Shown here piece after piece: positions 15,114 to 21,369 of a stretch of 23,662 nucleotides of DNA. The stretch lies in assembly GCA_026985615.1 (NCBI GenBank), contig JALSQD010000084.1, forward strand, positions 1 through 23,662, in the 5' to 3' direction. This DNA is from Thermaceae bacterium. GTDB taxonomy: Bacteria; Deinococcota; Deinococci; Deinococcales; Marinithermaceae. The position numbers were made by a program, and so were the translations under genes. Positions within the stretch are counted from its first letter, which is position 1. Each line of letters starts with the position of its first letter. The notes below the pieces were generated by a model that saw nothing but the letters and a program-made list of their open reading frames with translations, did not search any database and was not told the DNA's origin.

Positions 15114-15195
15114 TATACTTGCATTGCAATCAAGCCCCCGCGAGTACGCCGCCCGCACGATCAAGGGCGCGCCGAAAGCGGGGGCAGTTTTGTGA
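15114..15195 (+). promoter_or_regulatory. Structured leader or small RNA before the NYN gene
   Basis: TATACT at 15114-15119 could be a -10 box, followed by the palindrome TTGCATTGCAA, which may be an operator. GCCCCCGC (15134-15141) pairs with GCGGGGGC (15178-15185), and the enclosed stretch can fold into an inner hairpin (CGCCGCCC with GGGCGCG, one bulge). CAGTTTTGTG follows the outer stem. The whole could be an intrinsic terminator-like attenuator or a short RNA of about 65 bases upstream of the NYN gene. A separate -10 near 15196 could serve the gene itself. Confidence 0.3.
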
Positions 15196-15201
15196 TACGT
15201 T
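15196..15201 (+). promoter_or_regulatory. Putative leaderless extended -10 of the NYN gene
   Basis: TACGTT preceded by TGA lies six bases before the ATG at 15208, again without a ribosome site. It overlaps the end of the structured leader. Confidence 0.35.
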
Positions 15202-15207
15202 TTCTGT

Positions 15208-15915
15208 ATGAAAACGGACGTGCTCATCGACGGCGATTTTTACCTGAGGTGTCATAAGAAGTTACGCGCCAAACATCATACGCCTGAGCTCGCCGCCAAA
15301 GACGTTTTGACCTTGGCCTTGGCCCATATGGACGACAAGGCGTGCGAGCGTGAAAGCGAGCTGTACCGCATTCTCGTTTACGACGCTCCGCCGTTGGGCA
15401 AGCGCGCCCATCTGCCTGTGAGCAGGAAGGCGGTGAATTTCAAAGACACCGAAATATACAAATTCCGTTCGGAGTTTCACCGGCACCTGAAACGCACGCG
15501 GAAGGTGGCTCTCCGGTTGGGGAGGCTGCGCGACGGTGCACGATGGATTATGCGACCTGACACGACCAAAGCTTTGCTAAGCGGCAAGAAGTCACTTGAA
15601 AAGCTTTCGGATGATGATTTCTCGTATGACATTCAACAAAAGGGTGTAGACATCCGAATGGGGTTGGACGTTGCCTCATTGGCCTACAAACGACTGGTCA
15701 CCCGCATCGTACTGGTCACGGGGGATAGTGATTTCGTCCCCGCAGCCAAGCTGGCCCGCCGTGAAGGGATTGAAATCGTGTTGGATCCTATGTGGGCCAA
15801 GGTGCACGAATACCTATACGAGCACATTGACGGCCTCAGGTCTGTTATCGACGAGAAAACGGGCAAGTTCATTTGCGAGCAGAAAAAGAAGTCCACCAAG
15901 CACAAAAAGGGTTAA
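15208..15915 (+). CDS. NYN-domain (LabA/DUF88-like) putative ribonuclease
   Basis: A 235-residue soluble protein of the NYN/PIN-like nuclease superfamily. The metal-binding acidic residues are in place: Asp8 and Asp10 in LIDGDFY, KGVDIRMGLD (Lys145, Asp148, Asp154) and VTGDSDF (172-176), the standard order for LabA-type NYN proteins. These are predicted metal-dependent RNases. The tail from 226 is a lysine-rich KKKSTKHKKG that could bind RNA. The region between 85 and 145 is basic and longer than the minimal fold. The gene is visibly AT-richer and uses rarer codons (ATA, TTA, AAA-rich stretches) than its neighbours, which suggests acquisition by transfer. It stands alone between two housekeeping-type genes. 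A role in RNA processing or phage defence is possible but only inferred. Confidence 0.8.
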   Translation: MKTDVLIDGDFYLRCHKKLRAKHHTPELAAKDVLTLALAHMDDKACERESELYRILVYDAPPLGKRAHLPVSRKAVNFKDTEIYKFRSEFHRHLKRTRKVALRLGRLRDGARWIMRPDTTKALLSGKKSLEKLSDDDFSYDIQQKGVDIRMGLDVASLAYKRLVTRIVLVTGDSDFVPAAKLARREGIEIVLDPMWAKVHEYLYEHIDGLRSVIDEKTGKFICEQKKKSTKHKKG

Positions 15916-15943
15916 GGAAAAAGCCCACCACAAGACCGAGAGA

Positions 15944-17110
<1,167 letters not shown>

Positions 17111-17130
17111 GGGTCTACCTCCGTGCCGCT

Positions 17131-17136
17131 AATATA
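17131..17136 (-). promoter_or_regulatory. Putative -10 box of the acyl-CoA dehydrogenase gene
   Basis: The minus strand reads TATATT 20 bases upstream of the GTG, in the only AT-rich patch of this gap and before a good GGAGGT ribosome site. A -35 is not obvious. Confidence 0.35.
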
Positions 17137-17179
17137 TCACTTCATACGCTAGGGCATGAAAAGCGTAATATTTTGGGGG

Positions 17180-17207
17180 TTGTGTCCGTCCCCCGATGTG
17201 CTATAGT
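17180..17207 (+). promoter_or_regulatory. Promoter of the S1-domain gene
   Basis: TTGTGT (17180-17185), a 16-base spacer and TATAGT (17202-17207) preceded by TGC form an extended -10 promoter. The resulting leader is about 78 bases. It contains a possible 24-codon GTG frame (17217-17291) whose TGA directly abuts the gene's ATG, and a hairpin of GGTCCG (17241-17246) with CGGACC (17259-17264). Confidence 0.5.
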
Positions 17208-17291
17208 GGCCCCATCGTGAGCGCGAAAAGCCCTGTTCTTGGTCCGTCCGCCGCCGTGCGGACCGCGCTCCTGACGTGGAGGAAGAACTGA

Positions 17292-17666
17292 ATGAAGTAT
17301 GAAGCTGGCAGCATCGTAGAGGGCCGCGTAACGCGGGTGATGGACTTTGGCGCTTTCGTGGAGCTCCCCGGCGGGGAGTCGGGGCTGGTGCACATCTCGG
17401 AGATCGCCCATGAGTTCGTGAAGAACGTGCGCGACTTCCTGAACGAGGGCGACATCGTCGAGGTCTTCGTGCTGGGGCGCGACGAGAAGGGACGGCTTGA
17501 CCTCTCCATCAAGGAACTCCTGGAAAAGCCGGTAGACCCTCCGAAGCCTCGCCGCCTTCCGCGCCAGGCGCCAGAGTTCGAGCACAAGCTCAAGAGCTTC
17601 ATGCGCGGCTCGGGCGGCCCCAGCGACGGTGGCAAGAAGCGCGGCCGCGGCCGTAAGAAGCGCTGA
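17292..17666 (+). CDS. Single S1-domain RNA-binding protein
   Basis: A 124-residue cytoplasmic protein. Residues 5-75 are one S1 OB-fold domain with the typical strands GSIVEGRVTRVMDFGAFVEL, SGLVHISEI and GRLDLSIKEL. A proline-rich linker leads to a basic tail ending GKKRGRGRKKR, suited to binding RNA or the ribosome. Single-S1 proteins of this size (general stress protein 13 / CvfD type) associate with ribosomes and modulate translation under stress. That role is known for the family and only inferred here. ATG 17292 has GGAGG nine bases upstream. It is transcribed alone and followed by a good terminator. Confidence 0.85.
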   Translation: MKYEAGSIVEGRVTRVMDFGAFVELPGGESGLVHISEIAHEFVKNVRDFLNEGDIVEVFVLGRDEKGRLDLSIKELLEKPVDPPKPRRLPRQAPEFEHKLKSFMRGSGGPSDGGKKRGRGRKKR

Positions 17667-17687
17667 GGCGTCGCATGGCTTCATCCG

Positions 17688-17710
17688 CGCCCCGCTACGG
17701 CGGGGCGTTT
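17688..17710 (+). terminator. Intrinsic terminator after the S1-domain gene
   Basis: CGCCCCGC and GCGGGGCG form an 8-bp stem with a TACG tetraloop, immediately followed by TTTGT, 21 bases after the stop codon. It separates the S1 gene from the tup operon. Confidence 0.78.
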
Positions 17711-17726
17711 GTCGCTTGGGGCCCTT

Positions 17727-17756
17727 TAGAATAGGGGTGTTGCAACGTGTTGCGAA
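17727..17756 (+). promoter_or_regulatory. Promoter/operator region of the tup operon
   Basis: TAGAAT (17727-17732) is a candidate -10 box. Just after it, where transcription should start, two 10-base units lie head to tail, GTGTTGCAAC (17737-17746) and GTGTTGCGAA (17747-17756), spaced one helical turn apart. The first contains the palindrome GTTGCAAC. This position suits a repressor site. The ModE-like protein encoded at the end of the operon is the obvious candidate binder, but that is inference, and the -35 is not clear. Confidence 0.38.
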
Positions 17757-17769
17757 ACGGAGGTCGACC

Positions 17770-18591
17770 ATGAAACGGATCCTGCTCCTCGGACTGCTGA
17801 TGGGAACGGCCCTGGCCGCAGCCCCGCTCAGGCTTGCCACCACCACCAGCGTCAACGACTCCGGGCTGCTCGACGCGCTCCTGCCTGGCTTCACCCAGGA
17901 GACCGGGATTCCCGTTCAGGTCATCGCCGTAGGTACGGGCCAGGCGCTGGCCATCGCCGGCCGGGGCGACGCCGATGCGGTGCTGGTGCACGCGCCTGAC
18001 CTGGAGGCGCGGTTCCTGCGAGAGGGCAAGGGGGTGGCCCACGCCTGCATCGCCTACAACAACTTCGTGATCGCCGGGCCCGCGTCCGACCCCGCGCGGG
18101 TGGCCGGGGCGGCGAGTGCGCTCGAGGCCATGCGGCGCATCTACGCCGCGGGCGCGCCCTTCGTCAGCCGTGGCGACAACTCGGGCACCTACCACCGCGA
18201 GCGGGCGCTCTGGAAGGCGGCGGGGCTCGAACCCGACGACCAGCCGTGGTACCTGGAGTCAGGCAGCGGCATGGGAGCGACGCTCGCCCTGGCCGCGGAG
18301 AAGCAGGCCTACACCCTCACCGACCTAGGCACCTACCTCTTCATGAAGGACAAGGTGGAGCTCGCGGGCCTCTACGACCGCCCTGATCCCCTGATGCTCA
18401 ACCAGTACGGCTACATGGTGGTGAATCCCGAGCGCTTCGCGCACGTGAACGCCGAGGCCGCCTACGCGCTGCGCGCCTACCTGCTGCGTCCCGACGTGCA
18501 GCAGCAAATTGGCGCCTACCTGAAAGACCGCTACGGACGTAGCCTCTTCAACCCCCTCTTTGGCCGCTGCAAGGTGGAAGTGGAGCCCTAG
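17770..18591 (+). CDS. tupA: Tungstate ABC transporter, substrate-binding protein
   Basis: A 273-residue periplasmic oxyanion-binding protein. The signal peptide is MKRILLLGLLMGTALAAAP, cleaved near ALA-A, with no lipobox. ATTTSVNDSGLLDALLPGF at 23-41 is the TupA signature and forms part of the tungstate pocket. SRGDNSGTYHRE at 133-144 supplies the second set of anion contacts. Cys93 and Cys267 are the only cysteines and could be bridged. TupA proteins prefer tungstate over molybdate, supplying tungsten for enzymes such as aldehyde:ferredoxin oxidoreductases or tungsten formate dehydrogenases. ATG 17770 follows GGAGG; the frame upstream runs back over the preceding terminator and is not part of the gene. 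It is the first gene of tupABC plus regulator. Confidence 0.9.
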   Translation: MKRILLLGLLMGTALAAAPLRLATTTSVNDSGLLDALLPGFTQETGIPVQVIAVGTGQALAIAGRGDADAVLVHAPDLEARFLREGKGVAHACIAYNNFVIAGPASDPARVAGAASALEAMRRIYAAGAPFVSRGDNSGTYHRERALWKAAGLEPDDQPWYLESGSGMGATLALAAEKQAYTLTDLGTYLFMKDKVELAGLYDRPDPLMLNQYGYMVVNPERFAHVNAEAAYALRAYLLRPDVQQQIGAYLKDRYGRSLFNPLFGRCKVEVEP

Positions 18592-19239
18592 TTGACCCTG
18601 CCGTGGGCCGAGGTCGTGGAGATCGCCGCGCGCAGCCTTGGCGTGGCGGCGGCGGCCACCTTCCTGGCCGCGCTCGTGGGGTTGCCGCTGGGCGTGTGGC
18701 TGGGCGCGCGGCCGCGCAAGGGGGGGCTGGGGGCGCAGGTGCTGCTCTACGCGGGGATGGGCCTGCCGCCGGTGGTGGTGGGGCTCGTCTTCTACTTTTT
18801 GCTTTCGCGCAGTGGGCCGTTGGGCGGGCTGGGGCTGCTTTTCACACCGGCGGCGATGGTGCTGGCCGAGGCGGTGCTGGCGTTCCCCATGGTCGCCGGT
18901 TTTACCCTGGCGGCGGTGCGGGCGCGCGCGGACGGCGTGCGGCGGCTGGTGCGCGGCCTCGGCGGAAGCGAGCGGCAGGTGCTCGCCACGCTCCTGTGGG
19001 AGAGCCGCCGCCCCATCGTCGCCGCGCTCGCCGCCGGCTTCGGCGCGGCGATCAGCGAGGTGGGCGCGGCCACGATCGTCGGCGGCGACATCCGCCACCA
19101 CACCCGCGTGCTCACCACCGCGGTGGTGCTGGAGACCCGCAAGGGCGAGCTGGAGAGTGCGCTGGCGCTGGGGGCGGTGCTGCTGGGGGTGACCCTCGTG
19201 GTCACCGCGATCCTGGTCGTCTGGGGGGAGCGGCGGTGA
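18592..19239 (+). CDS. tupB: Tungstate ABC transporter, permease
   Basis: A 215-residue inner-membrane permease with about five helices. The coupling loop, about residues 118-146 (LVRGLGGSERQVLATLLWES), precedes the conserved GFGAAISEVGAATIVGGDI at 149-167, which is diagnostic for TupB/WtpB/ModB-type permeases. The TTG start at 18592 directly abuts the tupA stop, giving tight coupling. The stop overlaps the GTG of the ATPase gene (GTGA at 19236-19239). The length fits a two-chain homodimeric channel. Confidence 0.88.
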   Translation: MTLPWAEVVEIAARSLGVAAAATFLAALVGLPLGVWLGARPRKGGLGAQVLLYAGMGLPPVVVGLVFYFLLSRSGPLGGLGLLFTPAAMVLAEAVLAFPMVAGFTLAAVRARADGVRRLVRGLGGSERQVLATLLWESRRPIVAALAAGFGAAISEVGAATIVGGDIRHHTRVLTTAVVLETRKGELESALALGAVLLGVTLVVTAILVVWGERR

Positions 19240-19910
19240 TCCGGGCCAGGGGGCTGGTGCGGCGCTACCCCGGCTTCGAGCTGGCGGTGGAGGCGCTCGA
19301 GTTGCCGGCGGGCCGCTTCGTGACCGTGATCGGGCCCAGCGGCGCGGGGAAGAGCACGTTGCTGCGTCTGCTGGCGGGGCTCGAGGAACCTGACGCGGGA
19401 GCAGTCGAGCGCCAAGGGCGGATCGTTTTTCTGGATCAGGACCGGACGGTTCTGGAGCGTAGCGTCTTGGCCAACGCCGCCTTCGGGCTTCGGCTCGCCG
19501 GGGTGCGGCGGCGTGAGGCCGAGCGGCGGGTGCGGCCGTGGCTCGAGCGGGTGGGGCTCGCGGGCAAATTGCACCAGCCGGCGCAGCTGCTCTCCGGCGG
19601 TGAGCGGGCCAGGCTGGCGCTGGTGCGAGCGCTCGCCACCGAGCCCGACGTGCTCCTCCTCGACGAGCCCACCCAGGCCCTCGACCCCGGCAACGTGGCC
19701 CTGGTCGAGGCGCTCCTAAGGGAGGCCCATGGTCTGGGACGTGCGCTCGTGCTCGTGACCCACAACCTCTACCAGGCCCGACGCCTGGGGGAGGAGACCT
19801 GGTTCTTGCTCGGAGGGCGGCTGGTGGAGGCGGGCCCCAGCGAGCAGCTCTTCACCCGGCCCGAGCGCGAGGCGACCCGCGCCTACGTGGCCGGGGAGAT
19901 GGTTTACTAA
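19236..19910 (+). CDS. tupC: Tungstate ABC transporter, ATP-binding protein
   Basis: A 224-residue cytoplasmic ATPase that powers the tungstate importer. Walker A GPSGAGKST lies at 33-41, the Q-loop Gln at 68, the ABC signature LSGGE at 119-123, Walker B DVLLLDE at 138-144 and the H-loop histidine in LVTHN. It is a minimal ATPase without the C-terminal TOBE regulatory domain found in ModC. GTG 19236 overlaps the tupB stop. A longer open frame in the same phase starts inside tupB at 18603, but that part is only a shadow. The regulator gene follows after five bases. Confidence 0.88.
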   Translation: MIRARGLVRRYPGFELAVEALELPAGRFVTVIGPSGAGKSTLLRLLAGLEEPDAGAVERQGRIVFLDQDRTVLERSVLANAAFGLRLAGVRRREAERRVRPWLERVGLAGKLHQPAQLLSGGERARLALVRALATEPDVLLLDEPTQALDPGNVALVEALLREAHGLGRALVLVTHNLYQARRLGEETWFLLGGRLVEAGPSEQLFTRPEREATRAYVAGEMVY

Positions 19911-19915
19911 GGACG

Positions 19916-20248
19916 ATGCGACCGCGCGCCAAGTTTTGGCTCGAGACCGAGGAGGGAGAGTACCTCATGGGGCCGCGCACCTTGCGGCTTTTGGAGGCGG
20001 TGCACGCCGAGGGCAGCCTTAAGGCGGGCGCGCGTGCGGCGGGCTTCAGCTACCGCTCCGCCTGGGCGCGGGTGCGCCGGGTAGAGGCGGCGTTGGGGTT
20101 CCGGCTCATCGAGTCCCACTCCGGCGGCGAGGGGGGCGGCCAGAGCCGTCTCACCCCCGAGGCCCTCGACTTCGTTCAGCGCTTCCGCGCTTTTCTCGAA
20201 CGCAGCGAGCGCTTCCTTCAGGAGGCGTTCGAAGATGCCTTTGCCTAG
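19916..20248 (+). CDS. ModE-like winged-HTH regulator lacking the metal-binding domain
   Basis: A 110-residue DNA-binding protein corresponding to the N-terminal LysR-type helix-turn-helix domain of ModE. The core is GPRTLRLLEAVHAEGSLKAGARAAGFSYRSAWARVRRVEAALGFRLIE (about 20-67), followed by a glycine-rich turn with GGGQSRLTPEA and a C-terminal helix that may dimerise. No molybdate/tungstate-binding (molbindin) domain follows, so the metal would have to be sensed differently, through a partner, or not at all. ATG 19916 has AAGGA only two bases away, so coupling to tupC is likely. As the last tup gene it probably controls the operon. Its stop shares the bases CTAG with the converging membrane-protein gene. 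Confidence 0.82.
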   Translation: MRPRAKFWLETEEGEYLMGPRTLRLLEAVHAEGSLKAGARAAGFSYRSAWARVRRVEAALGFRLIESHSGGEGGGQSRLTPEALDFVQRFRAFLERSERFLQEAFEDAFA

Positions 20249-20556
20249 TCTGCGCGGCAGGCCGTGCCACTGCAGCCCCCCCTCAAAGCGAACCGGCGGT
20301 AAGCGAGGAAGAGCACCGTCCAGCTCACCGCGAGCAGCGCGTAAAAGGCGGCCTCGCCGATCTCGGCGCGCATGCTGCTGAGGGCTACGAGCGTTCCTGT
20401 GACAAAGACAACGAGCATGCCCGCCTTGCCGCAGGGCATGTAGCGCAGCGCCACAAGCCCTGCGGACACAACAGCCGCCCAGACGGTAGTCTCAGTCCAG
20501 CCAATCCAGAGCCCGGCAAAGGCCCACGACAGTACGAGCAAAACGATGAGCGCCAT
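20245..20556 (-). CDS. Small membrane protein, unknown function
   Basis: A 103-residue hydrophobic protein with about three membrane segments: near residues 2-20, 23-40 and 45-62, with a further hydrophobic stretch at about 70-88 ending in YRRF. The C-terminus carries a short tail, GGCSGTACRAD, with two cysteines spaced by four residues. I do not recognise the family. ATG 20556 was chosen; a TTG two codons upstream (20562) is an alternative. TAGAAC seven bases before the ATG could be a leaderless -10 box but lacks the final T. The gene converges on the tup regulator and their stop codons overlap. Confidence 0.6.
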   Translation of the reverse strand: MALIVLLVLSWAFAGLWIGWTETTVWAAVVSAGLVALRYMPCGKAGMLVVFVTGTLVALSSMRAEIGEAAFYALLAVSWTVLFLAYRRFALRGGCSGTACRAD

Positions 20557-20562
20557 GTCCAA

Positions 20563-20813
20563 CGTTCTACACAGCTAGCGTGAAAACCGGTTGAAAGGCC
20601 AACCAAACCAGCGCGAACAAGCCGCTTCCCGCTGGATATTAAGAAATTTAACCTGCTATTAAACGTTAAATCAGCACCCCCCCATTTTGGGGTATTGTCC
20701 AGACCCAACAAAAGGTTATATTATGCTTCGTACCCCCCCAGAGCGGGGGTGGCGGCGCTACCTACTTACATTGGCAACGCCGAGGCATTGAGCAGGTAAG
20801 GAGGGGCATTGTC
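20563..20813. promoter_or_regulatory. Surface-locus control region
   Basis: This 251-base gap is much more AT-rich than its surroundings between about 20637 and 20672. That part holds an inverted repeat, ATTTAAC (20646-20652) and GTTAAAT (20665-20671), 12 bases apart, which looks like an operator or UP element. The promoter is TTGTCC (20695-20700) with TATATT (20717-20722, spacer 16) or TATTAT (20719-20724, spacer 18). Two similar C-tract hairpins flank it, at 20676-20693 and 20732-20750. The leader after the promoter is about 85 bases and ends in AAGGAGGGG, seven bases before the GTG. Confidence 0.55.
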
Positions 20814-21347
20814 GTGAAAGCGCGGTACTTACGCCGTTGGAGTTTCGGTCTCGTCCTTATGATCGCGGGGCTGGTTGCGGTAGCGAGCAGCCCGGTGCAG
20901 CTCACCCTCACCTCGTTCAAGGTCGTTTTGACGACCGACGAGCAAGGTGAGCGAGTAGAGCGTTTTCTTCCCGCGGTCCAGGTAGCACCGGGAGACGTGA
21001 TCGAATGGAGGCTCAGCGCTCTGAACACCGCTGAGGCGGCGCTTAACGCGGTTGAGTTGGTAATACCAATCCCGCCTGAAACCTACTACTTGCAAGGCAG
21101 CGCCGTGCCGCTAGTGCTCAAACGGGGCGAGCGCGAAATTGCGGTTGCTCCCAGGTTCAGCTTCGATGGCGGGAAAACCTACGGCGTCCCGCCGCTCTAC
21201 CGCGAGGTCAAGGAGGTTGTTAACGGCAAAGAAGTGACCAAAAAGGTGCTCGTTCCGCCCGAGGACTACACCCACGTTCGCTGGCTGCTAGAGGTTATGA
21301 ACCCGGGCGAGCAAGTTGAGGTAACACTGCGCACAGTGGTGCGCTAA
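20814..21347 (+). CDS. Secreted DUF11-like single-domain protein
   Basis: A 177-residue exported protein. Residues 1-25 form a signal peptide (basic MKARYLRR, then a hydrophobic core ending AVASS). The rest is one beta-sandwich of the DUF11/CARDB-like type: APGDVIEWRLSALNTAEAALNAVELVIPIPPETYY at about 57-92 corresponds to the usual pattern of a gain-of-distance strand, an Asn-Thr turn, and a P-rich loop. A lysine-rich insertion (REVKEVVNGKEVTKK) follows, then LLEVMNPGEQVEVTLRTVVR. No anchor is seen. The GTG start at 20814 is set by the strong AAGGAGGGG. It lies 19 bases upstream of the large surface protein and shares its promoter, so it may be an assembly or anchoring partner. The family assignment is by pattern only. 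Confidence 0.75.
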   Translation: MKARYLRRWSFGLVLMIAGLVAVASSPVQLTLTSFKVVLTTDEQGERVERFLPAVQVAPGDVIEWRLSALNTAEAALNAVELVIPIPPETYYLQGSAVPLVLKRGEREIAVAPRFSFDGGKTYGVPPLYREVKEVVNGKEVTKKVLVPPEDYTHVRWLLEVMNPGEQVEVTLRTVVR

Positions 21348-21349
21348 AA

Positions 21350-21369
21350 AAGGAGGCTATGTATACATG
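21350..21369 (+). promoter_or_regulatory. Ribosome site and palindromic start of the large surface gene
   Basis: AAGGAGG (21350-21356) is followed by the palindrome ATGTATACAT, which overlaps the true ATG at 21367. An earlier ATG at 21359 starts a three-codon frame (ATG TAT ACA TGA) whose stop overlaps the real start. The ten-base spacing from GGAGG to 21367 is acceptable, and the signal peptide begins there. Confidence 0.5.

Noticed and set aside
13884..15211. Plus-strand open frame opposite alaX (13934-15211)
   Set aside because: Antisense shadow of alaX, which has complete HxxxH and CxxxH motifs; the shadow runs into the leaderless promoter region of the NYN gene.
17629..17769. N-terminal extension of tupA
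   Set aside because: It overlaps the S1 gene end, the terminator and the promoter region; the signal peptide and ribosome site fix ATG 17770.
18603..19235. Fusion of a long N-terminal region to tupC
   Set aside because: This part is an out-of-frame shadow of tupB; the GTG at 19236 overlaps the tupB stop as expected for coupled genes.
20723..20791. Possible 22-codon leader peptide in the surface-locus leader
   Set aside because: Its ATG overlaps the -10 box, so the transcript should start after it.
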